From Byssochlamys sp. IMV 00236 (Eukaryota > Ascomycota > Eurotiomycetes > Eurotiales > Thermoascaceae), in NCBI GenBank assembly GCA_001931875.2, contig MSJH02000169.1:1-24894 (forward strand): 24,894 bases of DNA. Direction: 5' to 3'. A program made the translations under genes and the position numbers. Positions 12,200-22,408 of this stretch are shown here, piece by piece (the stretch's first letter is position 1; each line of letters starts with the position of its first letter). The notes below the pieces were generated by a model that had not been told where the DNA came from, did no database searches, and saw only the letters and a program-made list of their open reading frames with translations.

Positions 12200-12558
12200 A
12201 TTTAAACTACAAAGAAAAGAAAGAAATCGAAAATTGGCACTTATATACCTCTTTTTAGAAAAAAAAAAAAGTCCCGCCATTTGAGCTCATTAAAGTAAGT
12301 AACCCTTATCATTTCATTCCGGTTCGTAAGGAGAAGAAAAAATTACAGTCATTCATTTTGGAAAAGATTTGTTTGAAGTGTTTATCAACAAGATATGCGT
12401 ATGCATACATAGCCTATGGCAACCATGACAACAGTAAAGGGATTATCGCCGTCTCTTTCTTACTCGAGACACTTAACTCGTTCTAATTGGCAGAAATAAC
12501 CACCGCAAATGAAATGCAAAAAAAAGAACAAAAAAAAAGTTTATTTCAATGTGAAAAG
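12200..12558. other. Intergenic: SEC24 promoter and hexosaminidase 3' flank
   Basis: No open frame was found. The part next to SEC24 is A/T-rich (poly-A at about 12257-12268). A 10-bp palindrome GTATGCATAC lies at 12399-12408. AAAAAAAG runs near 12518-12538 are on the 3' side of the hexosaminidase stop. Confidence 0.5.
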
Positions 12559-14326
12559 CTAATAACCATCTGGCGCATGGAGGTCGCAGAGGCCTGGATT
12601 CTTTGCGCAATATTTAGGCTGAATTGGTTCACTATTGATACCTCGAGCCTGTAAGCGATAGTTCCAGTCATGGAAACGTTCGGCAACATCTTTAACAGTA
12701 CGTCTATTGTTATCTTCATCGTAGCTTCCAGACCAGAAAACTTCGGCTGCTGCTGCTGATCGTGGCCAGAGGCGTCCTTCCAAGACAGTATGGCCAGTTT
12801 GTTCAGACCACATGGCTGCTTCCCCACCAATGATTTTACCAGGAGAACTTTCTGAGATACCCAAGGTCATGTCATAAGAATAAATTCGCTGCCAGGTTTT
12901 CACAGGAGCACACCAGGATCCTCCAGAGCCACCGTAATTAAACCTGTCATCTTGAGTTTCTGCTTGCAGAGGGCTGATGAACCTTTCATCATTGCCTACC
13001 CAACCTAAAAAATGTGATTCCAATAAGTGAGATTCCTTGTAACAAAAAGAATATTAAACTACCTCCATGTCCACAATCAAGATAAAAGTAGTCATACGAA
13101 GATACAATAACGTCATGGCCAAGGTCAGTATATTTCTTAGCAGGTGTGGTCCATATCTGCACAATAGTTTCTTTCGGATAACTACCGCCGTCCTTTAGAG
13201 GATCTTCCCAAATGATTGGCCTCTTCTTGCGATCGTTTATCACGAAATCCAGTAGTCTATTTGTCCAATTGAACCACAAATCTTTAGCTGTCATATTATG
13301 CTCATCCATATGCTTTTTGACAGTTGCATCATCCTCCCAGCATTTACTGTTGATTTCGTCGCCTCCAGTATGATAAAGAGTATCGGGAAAGACATCAGTT
13401 CCCTCAGTGACAATGTCCTTGACCAGCTGAAACGCTTCTTCATTCACGGGATTCAACTGACCGGCGGGAGGCTCTGCAGCATACTCTTCCCAAAATTTAT
13501 CACGGCATGTCATGTATTCTGGGTGGGATTCGCCAATGGAGCCTGTATGAGCAGGCATATCTAACTCAATGATCACACGTATACCACGTTCGTTACCATA
13601 TCGTATAATATCTTGGATATCCTCGGGAGTGTATATCTCTTTATCGGAATAGGCTCCCTTTTCCGAAAGTTCAGGATGTGATTTAAGAAAGATGGGCCAT
13701 GATTGCGAGTCAGAGATATGCCAATGGAAGACGTTCATCTTATTGTAAGACTGTGCATCTAGTGTACGTAGGATGGACTGAACAGGATAAAAGTTTCTTG
13801 ATGTGTCCAGTAAGATACCACGGTGACCAAAAGCAGGATAATCCTTGATTTTTACAGAGTGTGCTACCAGCTGATCACCATCACTACCATCATCAGTAAC
13901 TACCAGCTGAGAAAAAGTCTCTAGCCCACGAAGCGCGCCTACCCAAGTAGGAGCTGTCAGAGTAGCATAACCACCACCGCTTGGGATATGTAACTCATAG
14001 GATTCATCTACACCAATATCCAATTTGATTTGATTGTCAGAAACCTGAAACAGAATACCCTGCAGTTCATTCAAGCTTTTGCTGACAACTAGTCTGTTTG
14101 TCATTTTCTGAACTGGTGTCCATCGTTCGTTGATAATCAAATCCTTGTATCTAACTGCAGCCTTTGCAACATTAGAATTTTGAATCCCTTCAAATCTAAA
14201 GGTGTCGGAAAGTGGTACACTAGCACCAGCCCATTCTACTTGCTGTGGTATTGGGAAGAGAAATGTCTTTGCTTCAGAAACCTGTAAAAGCAATAGTGAA
14301 ATGGCAATCAGAGACAAGGTCTTCAT
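12559..14326 (-). CDS. Secreted beta-N-acetylhexosaminidase (GH20, chitobiase type)
   Basis: Two exons, 14326-13063 and 13004-12559, encode 569 residues. It removes terminal GlcNAc/GalNAc from chitin oligomers and glycans, in the wall or outside the cell. The start chosen, MKTLSLIAISLLLLQVSEAKT, gives a clean signal peptide with a likely cut after SEA. The frame extends 34 codons upstream, but that would bury the signal. A GH20 N-terminal domain (about 20-165) precedes the TIM barrel, which shows GHRGILLDTSRNFY (167-180), MNVFHWHISDSQSWP (about 197-211), DMPAHTGS and the catalytic pair D323-E324 in HTGGDEINSKCW. The C-terminal WSGSYDE and cysteine pair (KYCAKNPGLC) also fit. N-glycosylation sequons are visible (NMT, NWT). 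The one intron (13062-13005, 58 nt) splits a Gly codon. The gene is divergent from CUL3 with about 600 bp between starts. Confidence 0.95.
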
Positions 14327-14922
14327 TAAGATTATTAAAGAGAGAGAAAGGGAGAAATTAATGAAGCAAGCCTTTATAGTATTATAGTCAAACAAAGGAA
14401 TGTAACTAACCATAGTACAGACATGCATACAGAAGTCAATACCCCCTTACTGCTCAAAAGAAGGGATCGCGTCACAAAGATATGAGAGGAGCCCTCTCCA
14501 CTGATATGACTCTTCTCCCTTTTCTTTATGTAGATGTCAAAAGGTGTTTTACCAAGTATATACAGTATAACTACTTCAAATAAAATACATTGCATGACTT
14601 TGGGATCAGTTATGGAACACTTTGATATAAAAAGCATCTCTAAAGGCAGACCAAAAGGAAAATTCTCAACATGATAACCTGTGAAATGAGTTATGAGAAG
14701 GATACATTGAGGTTTGGCTGATCTATTTTACAGCTTCAAATAATGTCTGGTTTACTTTTCCCTTTACATCAGAATAGTGCTGATAATGGTCTTTGTTTGC
14801 TACGCGCGATCTGACAAACGGGGTTCTGATAGAGGCACGTGATTCGTTGAGTTAAAGTATATATTTATTTCTGCAAAGCAAAGGTATTTATATTTTTTTC
14901 AACCGACGTTTACAGACTACAC
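14327..14922. promoter_or_regulatory. Shared promoter region of the hexosaminidase gene and CUL3
   Basis: No gene was found in this 596-bp divergent interval. WGATAR sites lie at 14672-14677, 14781-14786 and 14827-14832. The last is 3 bp from a CACGTG E-box at 14836-14841, within 90 bp of the CUL3 start codon. Whether these are used cannot be told from sequence. Confidence 0.4.
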
Positions 14923-17521
14923 ATGTCGTTGAAGAAGGGCAGAATTAGACCACCAAAGAGAGCAGTAAGATAATACATAATTAAAGACCTTTTCTTAATG
15001 ATGCTTCTTTAGCCTGGTATTGACCAGACACAAGAATATGAAGAAGGGTTTGAAATCTTGAGTAATGCAATCATGGTCATATTCCAAAAACAAGCAAGAG
15101 AACTCTCTTATGAGCTACTTTACCGTACAGCATATAAACTGACCATGCGACAGTTTGGCGAAAAATTATACCACGATGTTGAAAAGGTGATTGCAGACCA
15201 TTTGGAAAAGACAGCGCAGGAAACAATTGTGCCTGCCTTTGTTCATACCAAAACAGATACAGCAGACGCCGGTGCTTCATTTCTAAAGACAATAAAGCGT
15301 GTATGGGATGATTATACGACAGCAATTGAACTGATATTACAAGTTTTGACATATTTGGTATAAATGGAAATATTCATGCACATATATATCTTAATTAAAC
15401 CTGCGCTATTGTCTCGTAATAGAATGATAGATTGCCAAAATACAATTTACCAGGCGTATACGATATGGGATTGAACTTATTTCGAGATAAAGTCGTACGG
15501 TCGGAGCAATACCCGATACAGAAACACCTTATATCAGCTATGCTCACCCAAATTCAGCTGGAACGTCAGGGCGATGTCATTGATCGAAGTGCAATACAGT
15601 CCGCAGTAACCATGTTGGCTGAACTTAAGGATCCGACAACAAATGGCACAGTGTATTCAGTGGATTTTGAAACTGAGTATTTAGAAAAGAGTGCCTCCTT
15701 TTATCAGATTGAAAGTGAAAAGCTGGTATCTTCTTATGATGCACCCGAATTTATGCGAAAAGTATGAAAAAAGAAAATGTTTGACATCTATACTAAATAT
15801 GGTTATTTAAGGTGGAGAAACGACTTGAAGAAGAATACGAAAGAACGATTCACTGCTTGTCAATCACAACAGAAGCAAAGATTCGAAATATTGTTGAAAC
15901 AGAACTTATTGCAAACAACATACATGGACTGATGGAGGTAAAGAAATAGGGATGTTTATAAGAAATGTGTATAGTTATTTCTTTTATTATTAGATGCAAA
16001 ACTCTGGATTAGAAAGCATGTTGGCTGCAGACAAGTATGAAGATCTTTTACGAATGTACAATTTATTTTCGCGCGTTCCAGCTGGCCTGAACGAAATGAG
16101 AACGTTTATAAGCAAATACATCCTCACACTAGGCTCACAGATAAATCAGCATATCAACTCCGACTTGAAAATGGAAAAAGGATCAGGTCAGACCGCTATT
16201 CGTTGGGTGGAAGAAGTGTTGAGTCTACAGGAAAAGTTTGATAAGATTTTGGATCAGGCAGCGAACAAAGACAAGTCATTTCAGACAGTATTCAATGAAG
16301 CATTCGAGAGGTTCATTAATGAAAATCCAAAATCAGCAGAGTTTATTTCCCTGTTTATTGACGAAAACTTGAAGAAAGGATTGAAAGGAGTAAGTATAGT
16401 ATTGATAGACAAGCACAGTAAAGTAAACACTTTTTTTTTTTTTTCAGAAATCTGAAGATGAAGTAGATGATGTATTAGACAACACAATAACGCTGTTTAG
16501 ATACTTGCAAGACAAAGATGTATTTGAGCGTTATTATAAGCAGCACTTGGCAAAGCGATTATTGTTAAATAGAAGTATATCCGATGATGCTGAAAGAAGC
16601 ATGCTTTCCAAGTTAAAGGTAACATACTCTCTTATTTTGTATACATACGTTCTGAAACGTTCATAGAGAGAATGTGGCTATCAATTTACGAATAAACTAG
16701 AAGGTATGTTCAACGATATACGACTCTCTGCAGACATGAATGGACAATTCAAGGATTACCTTGAGAAAAACGATGAAAGGCTTCCTCTGGATGTCTCTGT
16801 TACTGTGCTCACATCTACCTTTTGGCCCATGAACCTGTCAACCTCGCCTCGATGTACCATGCCTCCACAACTACTCACAGCTTGTGAATCATTTGAAAAG
16901 TTCTATTTCGGTAGACACAATGGAAGACGGTTGACGTGGCAACCTCAGATGGGCACAGCGGACGTACGTGCTCATTTTACAAAGTCTAAACACCTTTTGA
17001 ACATATCGACCTATGCGATGATGGTCCTACTGCAGTTCAACCAGCACGATAGTTTATCATGGAATGAACTCAAGTCGCTTACACAGATCGCAGATGCAGA
17101 TCTAAGACGAACATTACAGTCACTGGCATGTACAAAATATAAAATCCTTATCAAATCATCCAAAGGTCGAGACGTCTTGGACGATGATACATTTTCATTT
17201 AATGCCGGTTTTACATGCAATCTGACACGTATCAAGATACAGGCCGTAGCATCTAAAGTGGAAAACGATTCAGAACGAAAAAATACACAGGATAAAGTGG
17301 ACGAAGAACGCAAGCATCAAATTGAAGCAGCTATTGTTCGTATCATGAAGGACAGAAAGACGATGGAACACAATTTATTGATTGCAGAAGTAACAAAACA
17401 ATTAAGCTCGCGATTTATGCCGAGTCCCTTGATGATTAAGAAAAGAATTGAGGCTTTAATTGATCGTGAATATCTCGAGAGAAGTACGGAAGATAGACGC
17501 GCATACCATTATTTAGCTTAA
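14923..17521 (+). CDS. CUL3: Cullin-3, scaffold of BTB-type ubiquitin ligases
   Basis: Seven exons: 14923-14964, 15013-15357, 15423-15761, 15812-15937, 15994-16389, 16448-16618, 16667-17521 (2274 nt, 757 aa). Cullin-3 binds BTB adaptors at its N terminus and RBX1 at its C terminus to ubiquitinate substrates. The start [16 protein letters not shown] resembles the basic CUL3 N-terminal tail. [24 protein letters not shown] is the diagnostic first cullin repeat. Further landmarks are [37 protein letters not shown] and [14 protein letters not shown]. The winged-helix C terminus holds the neddylation segment [13 protein letters not shown], with the acceptor Lys at about 701, and ends [18 protein letters not shown]. 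Similarity is to CUL3 more than CUL1 or CUL4. All six introns (48-65 nt) lie between codons (phase 0). The stop is 189 bp from the convergent Myb/zinc-finger gene. Confidence 0.96.
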
Positions 17522-17710
17522 CTAGCTTATTTAAATAAATTGGTTAAAAAGACGAATGGTATAGAATAGAGTTCTTTTCATGCTGTTATGTCTTATATGG
17601 TTCTTATTATTATTGGGCTAATAGACGTGTATTTGTATGTAGGTTGTATTTACATAAAGATGTAATGTTTAATCTTTAAAATAATGCTTATAAATACTTT
17701 CTTTTTTCCA

Positions 17711-18294
17711 CTAATGCTCCATGCAGCTTTGCTTGTTCCTTTGGTTGCTTTTATGTCTCTTTAATGCATCCAATCTAAAAAGAAAATTAGAAACGAGGGT
17801 TTTGTTTTTGTTTTTGTTTTGTTTTGCAATCATTACCTTGAGAAGCTCTTTTTACATCCCTGACATTGATATGGCTTGTCACCACCGTGAATCTTTGAGT
17901 GTCTTTTGAGATCATGATTTCGACTAAAAGCAGCGTTACAAGCTGGACAAACAAACGGACGATCATCTGTGTGTGTTCTTGAATGGCTTTTGAGATTATA
18001 TAACCGAGCAAATGTCTTTCCACAATTAGGGAATAAGCATGGATAGACTGTTTGTGTTTGATTATTGATTGTAGTTGTGATAGGTGTAGCTGAGGCGTAA
18101 ATGGACATAGCTGCACTTTGTGTATCAGCCAATGCAGGGTCACTTCGGCGTCTCTTTAGATGTCCTCGGGCTAATAAAGTATATGGTCAAGCCATGCTTT
18201 TTGTAGGCTTAATTTATTCTTACCTGGTTGAGGCGTTGTTTGCTGTGATTGTGGTTGATGCGATTGTTGGGAGGCTTGATGGGCAACTGCGGCT

Positions 18295-18326
<32 letters not shown>

Positions 18327-18450
18327 TACGTTATCGTTTCCGGAAGTGAAGGGGTTTGTCATGAAATAGGGATGATTGAGAATAGGTGTATTGGCAGCGG
18401 GAGAACCACCCGCGTTATTATTATTTTGCTGCTGCTGTTGCGGTTGCTGC

Positions 18451-18489
<39 letters not shown>

Positions 18490-19568
18490 TGTTGGGCCAA
18501 GTGCTGTGTGTACAAAGCCAAGGCGGCGTCGGCAAAGTTAAGAGGGGCTGTGGAGGAGGCGGGACTAGATGAATAAGTGGGAAGGGTGGTCGAAGGATGT
18601 TCAGAAGGTGATGTGGCGGAAGCTGTGTCTGTAGTTGTAGGAGTATGCGGATGCTGAAGGTTTGTTGTGTCTGAAGTTTGTGTTAAGCTGGTATCTGTTG
18701 CTGTTGACTGTGTTGATTGTTGTGGTTCCTGTTGTTGTGTTGGTGTATGATGGCTCGCGTTATTGGCTACCGTACCCAGTAAGGCCTGGGACAAGAGAGC
18801 TTCAATAGCGTTTTGGTCCCCTTGTCTTGCTTTTTCGGATATTTTTAGTGCTACCTCGTTCCAGTCTGTGGTCTCCAAAAATCTCAGAGCCTTTTCATCT
18901 TTTTCATCTTTGGCCTGTTCAGATAGAGCTGTTGTTGCGCCCTTGACTTTCTTCTTGAGCCATTCTTGATCAACGTATTTTGCAGCCAAAGTATTATCCC
19001 ATCTCTGCTTCAACTGTTTACCTTTGCGACCTGGAATGGTACTCGCGATTTCTTTCCAGCGGCCGTACCCGTATTTTTTGATGCCCGCCAATAACAGATC
19101 ATCCTCTTCCTTTGTCCAAGCTCCTCTTTTATAATCCTGCGTTGCACTATCTTCACTGAGGTCAATTTCTTCTTGGTGAGGTGCTGAATAAATAATGCTC
19201 GCGTCAGGTGATTTTCCTTTATCATTCAATTTATCATCCTTTGCTGGAGCTGTTGAAGATAGGCCTAGCAACTGAAGAGCGGTCGCAGCAGCAGCTTGGT
19301 CCAAGACGTCCTCGGCCTTTACTAGTTCATTATCACTACTAGTTGTTGCAGTTGCCTGTTCTGTTGTAGGTGGAGCAGGTAGTGAAGTGGTAGGTGTGCC
19401 TGAAAGTAATGCAGCTGCTAGGTCTGAATTTTCAATTGTTTTATTTTCCTCAATTGTCTTGGGTGGAGAAGGAGCCTCTGCAATGTGGTCGTCTAGAGTA
19501 GGCGATGGACGTTTATTGGCTCTTTTATCGTTGTAAGGTGATGAAGTAAATAAATGGACACGAGCCAT
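17711..19568 (-). CDS. Transcription factor with a Myb/SANT domain and three zinc fingers
   Basis: Three exons, 19568-18224, 18170-17837 and 17774-17711, encode 580 residues. A disordered Ser/Thr/Pro-rich start is followed by a Myb/SANT repeat at about 147-205 (YKRGAWTKEEDDLLLAGIKK, GRWKEIASTIPGRKGKQLKQ). A second helical segment follows (about 227-265, TDWNEVALKISEKARQ), then a long Q/N/S/T-rich linker with a polyQ tract (about 358-383) and a polyA tract (about 417-427). The C terminus has a basic RRRSDPAL motif (a possible PKA-type site) and three fingers: C493-C498-H511-H515, C523-C526-H539-H543, and an atypical third with C551-C554-H567-C577. The chain ends in CMEH. Joining is supported by GTAAG donors, TAG acceptors and a third finger that is completed only by exon 3. 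Intron 1 (18223-18171) is open until its own terminal TAG, so retention would give a fingerless form. It probably acts as a nuclear DNA-binding regulator. Targets are unknown. Confidence 0.85.
18296..18325 (+). repeat. (CAG)10 trinucleotide repeat coding polyalanine on the minus strand
   Basis: Ten uninterrupted CAG units on the plus strand are read on the minus strand in the GCT frame as Ala within the linker of the Myb/zinc-finger protein. The pure repeat is a likely site of length variation. Confidence 0.9.
18426..18494 (-). repeat. Mixed CAG/CAA polyglutamine tract
   Basis: The minus strand reads CAG and CAA codons in irregular order, broken once by a CCG proline, giving a polyQ tract followed by NNNN. 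The mixing of codons suggests the glutamines are kept by selection rather than being a recent slippage product. Confidence 0.85.
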
Positions 19569-19794
19569 ATTTTAATAATTTGACCGGAGTTCTTGTTAAA
19601 AGGAAAAGCAATAAAAGAACCAAGCCTTCAAAAAAAAACTAAGCCTCGTTAAGTTTAGGAAAAAGGAAAAGGGCTAAAAAAAAGAATGCACCCTTCAAGA
19701 GAAAATTTTTTAACCTCTTTAACCAATCAAATTTATGCTGTCGTCATCCTTGAGGAAATTTACTAAATACACCCCATTTTCCATATAAAGAAAT

Positions 19795-20529
19795 TTATTG
19801 ATCATCCTCTTGATGAGGTACAATGAATGCATGGTTTGAGGTAGGTATAGAAATGGAATGGTAATGTATTCTATGATGCTTGGATAATAATTGAGTCTGA
19901 AGTTTTAGTTGAAGTTCTTCCAGCTGTTTCTGTTGCTGCTTGTGTATCATGAGCGCATTCAATGTACTTTGAGGTAATTTTTTTTGAATATGACAAGTCG
20001 CTTCTTGATATGACACAGTAGTAGTGCGCTTTTCCAAATGTGATCGTATCTGTAATGACTCTAGCTTTTCACGGAGGTGCTTATTTCTCTTTTCCAAATG
20101 TTTTATATATTCTACTGCTTTAAAAAGAACAGCACTTTTTGATTGATTAGAATCTCTTAGAGAGGGAACAAGGTCAGTCAATTCCTTAAACCGTGATTTA
20201 ATTAGATTTCGTCTCTTTTGCTCAGATGCTACATGATTCTCTCTTTTTTCATCTTCCCCAAGTGTACTTCGATTGAATTTCTTCTTGAATGATGTATTAT
20301 TGATTTCAGGTTCAAGTGTTGGCCTTGATTTTGATGTAATAAAAGGAATTATTAATTGATCGCTTTGTTGCAAAAAAATAGGTGATGGTGTTGATTCCTG
20401 TAAGATGTTAACTTTTGCATAAAGTGAGAATAGCTCAGCTTACTATAAAGCATGAATGTCTAATATTTGGTCATTTATTTGTAGCTTACCCTCTATAGAA
20501 TCTTGACTAGACGGTTCTTTTGTATTCAT
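19795..20529 (-). CDS. Basic helix-loop-helix transcription factor
   Basis: The modelled product is 218 aa from exons 20529-20490 and 20411-19795. The bHLH (about 70-132) is clear: basic region ENHVASEQKRRNLIKSRFKE with the His-Glu-Arg pattern (H73, E77, R81) that predicts CACGTG E-box binding. Helix 1 follows, then the loop around LRDSNQSKSAVL, then helix 2 (AVEYIKHLEKR) running into a short leucine-rich coil (NKHLREKLESL). The tail is Gln/His-rich with no known domain. The 5' end is the weak point. The second exon is open but has no ATG before the bHLH, and an upstream ATG (20529) with donor GTAAGC (20489) joins in frame only to a poor AAAAG acceptor at 20412. The better CTTACAG acceptor (20398) would shift the frame. 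Orthology cannot be assigned; it is a small fungal E-box protein. Confidence 0.8.
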
Positions 20530-20700
20530 GTTGAAAAGAAAGAAGAGATGAAAGGGGCCGGAACATTGGATAAATGATAAATGCTCATAAGTAAGCAGAA
20601 ATCAATACAATTAATTCTCCGCTTATACGATTACCCCGCATTCAAGTCGGGTCGTCAGGGATCCAAAAAGAAAAAAGATAAGACATATTTTTTATTCATA

Positions 20701-21894
20701 TTATTTCTTATGAAGGCTAGCAGCCATAACATGATCAATATTTTGAAGCATAGCAGTTGTGCGACTAAGTAAACTAGTCAAATTATTGACTTCACGCTTC
20801 AGTTCATTACGGTGTGCTTCTAGGACATGGCTATCCACAGGGTGAAACATATTGATAGGTGAACAAGGCAAGATGTCATCGTGAGGAGCCATAGGAGGTG
20901 AAGGTAAATGAGGGCGAGGAAGCTCAGGATTCAATAGACAGGCAATGTTATTCTTTGTAGGTCTCATAGGAGGCGAAGGCAAATAATAGCGTTGTTGTTG
21001 CTGTTGAATCTCGGGCTCAATAGGTTCAGGTGAAGGTGATGTAGCAGGAGAAGGTAGCAAGGGACGCAAATGTTCTCGTTTATCATCCGATTTAAGGGGT
21101 TGATAAACCATAGGCGGCTTGTGAGTAACCAAATTAGCTGCTGTGACTCTCTTGCGACGCTTGATGGTAGAACGTTTCATGGTCATCGGACGATGAACAT
21201 TATGAAGCTTGAAATAAAGACCACAAGCATTACAGATGGGTAGGCCAGCTTCATTTCGTCTCCAAAGAGGTGTTGTCGTAGTATGACAATTGGCACAAAC
21301 GAAATCACCAGTGTTACTGGATTCATTATTCAAAGGCTTTGGCATAGGAGGAGGAGAAGAAGAAGCAGGTTGAATGGCAATAGGTTGTTGAGATTGCTGA
21401 GGTTGTTTATACTGAATAGGCTTGTGAGTGGCAGGGGCTAATAAGGGAGGTTGTTGACGAGGAACAAGGTTCTTTTGAAGTTGTTGCTGTTGACGTTGCT
21501 TTAATGAATTTCTTTTTAACCAAACAGGGCGACACGTATTACGGGCCTTGTAGTATAGGCCACAGGCATTACAGATAGCCTCACCAAGAGGAGATCGTCT
21601 CCACAAAGGAGTTGTGGTCGTACCACAGTTCGAACACGAGGTAACCACCGTACTTCCAATGTCCGATTTCGCAACACTGGAGTTGCTCGGCTCAATAATA
21701 TGTTGATTATTGCTGGAAGAAGTAGTGACCTTTGCTTGTTCGAAGCCAACAGGCTGTTGGGCTTTGTTTACACGCATATAATCAGCTGTCATTGACACTT
21801 GAGTCTTGGTGGACGGTTCTGACGGGCATTTGTGACATGAATCAACGCTGGTAGCCGTTGATGGTTTGTTATAAAAGGGGGACTTTACAGTCAT
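20701..21894 (-). CDS. Two-finger GATA transcription factor, SreA/Urbs1/Fep1 type
   Basis: A single exon encodes 397 residues. Two class IV zinc fingers, both C-x2-C-x17-C-x2-C, lie at C87-C111 ([20 protein letters not shown]..., then [14 protein letters not shown]) and C200-C224 ([20 protein letters not shown]..., then [20 protein letters not shown]). The RRSP.G and KARN...RP signature of the first finger and [12 protein letters not shown] after the second are those of fungal siderophore/iron repressors (SreA, Urbs1, Fep1). AreA-type nitrogen factors have one finger. The cysteine-rich region that sits between the fingers in that family is missing: the linker is Q/P-rich with no cysteine apart from C121 right after finger 1. 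The C terminus has LPSPPM repeats and a predicted coiled coil (about 355-390, [20 protein letters not shown]), as in the family. It should be nuclear. An iron role is inferred from the fingers only. Confidence 0.88.
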   Translation of the reverse strand: MTVKSPFYNKPSTATSVDSCHKCPSEPSTKTQVSMTADYMRVNKAQQPVGFEQAKVTTSSSNNQHIIEPSNSSVAKSDIGSTVVTSCSNCGTTTTPLWRRSPLGEAICNACGLYYKARNTCRPVWLKRNSLKQRQQQQLQKNLVPRQQPPLLAPATHKPIQYKQPQQSQQPIAIQPASSSPPPMPKPLNNESSNTGDFVCANCHTTTTPLWRRNEAGLPICNACGLYFKLHNVHRPMTMKRSTIKRRKRVTAANLVTHKPPMVYQPLKSDDKREHLRPLLPSPATSPSPEPIEPEIQQQQQRYYLPSPPMRPTKNNIACLLNPELPRPHLPSPPMAPHDDILPCSPINMFHPVDSHVLEAHRNELKREVNNLTSLLSRTTAMLQNIDHVMAASLHKK

Positions 21895-22089
21895 TTTGCA
21901 AATAAAAAGAAAAAGGGCTGAAGTTCTTTTTCTTTGTGTCTATTTACTGCTGTTGATGATTTGTTGTCAATCCAGAAGAAGGTGACTTTAACTTCTTGAA
22001 GAATTATACAAAAAGAAATCAAAAAAGGATAAAAGGGTTAAAAAAATCTTTTTTATATACAAAACATTAAGTCTGGTTTGATTGGCTAT

Positions 22090-22364
22090 TGATAGCAAAG
22101 TAGACTGAAGATAAATTAATCTGGCCAATCAGATCTGAGATGTGTTATCTCTCTACTGAATCTATCCGCGGAAACATTAAATAGCGCAACCATCCCTTAG
22201 AATGATAAGCTATCACGTGAGGTTAGCTCCCTATTTTATTTATATGCAATTTCTATCATCTTAATGTTGAATCTTATCTTATATTGACCCTGTCTTCATT
22301 TTCCCTTTTATAGTAAATTTCATCTTCCATGGCAACTCCTTGTCTTGGATACGCTATCTTATCA
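22090..22364. promoter_or_regulatory. Cluster of nine WGATAR sites upstream of the GATA gene
   Basis: WGATAR or its complement occurs at 22090, 22109, 22145, 22203, 22210, 22253, 22274, 22354 and 22359 (first base of each hexamer), on both strands. The cluster begins 196 bp upstream of the GATA-factor start codon (21894). GATA factors bind such hexamers, so autoregulation of the neighbouring gene is the natural reading. Confidence 0.55.
22203..22220. promoter_or_regulatory. Inverted GATA pair overlapping an E-box
   Basis: The sequence TGATAAGCTATCACGTGA holds two inverted GATA cores (TGATA and TATCA around AGC) and a CACGTG E-box at 22214-22219, which shares TCA with the second GATA core. 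Overlap would make GATA and bHLH binding mutually exclusive or cooperative. Confidence 0.5.
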
Positions 22365-22408
22365 GCAAGCACCTGTTTCCAAGGTTACTCTTTTTTCTGC
22401 AGTATTAA

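Noticed and set aside
14327..14428. N-terminal extension of the hexosaminidase frame
   Set aside because: Using the upstream ATG would place the hydrophobic signal peptide about 35 residues inside the chain. The ATG at 14326 gives a normal secretory start.
18249..18576. Plus-strand Ser-, Leu- and Cys-rich frames
   Set aside because: These are readings of the CAG/CTG-type repeats antisense to the Myb/zinc-finger linker.
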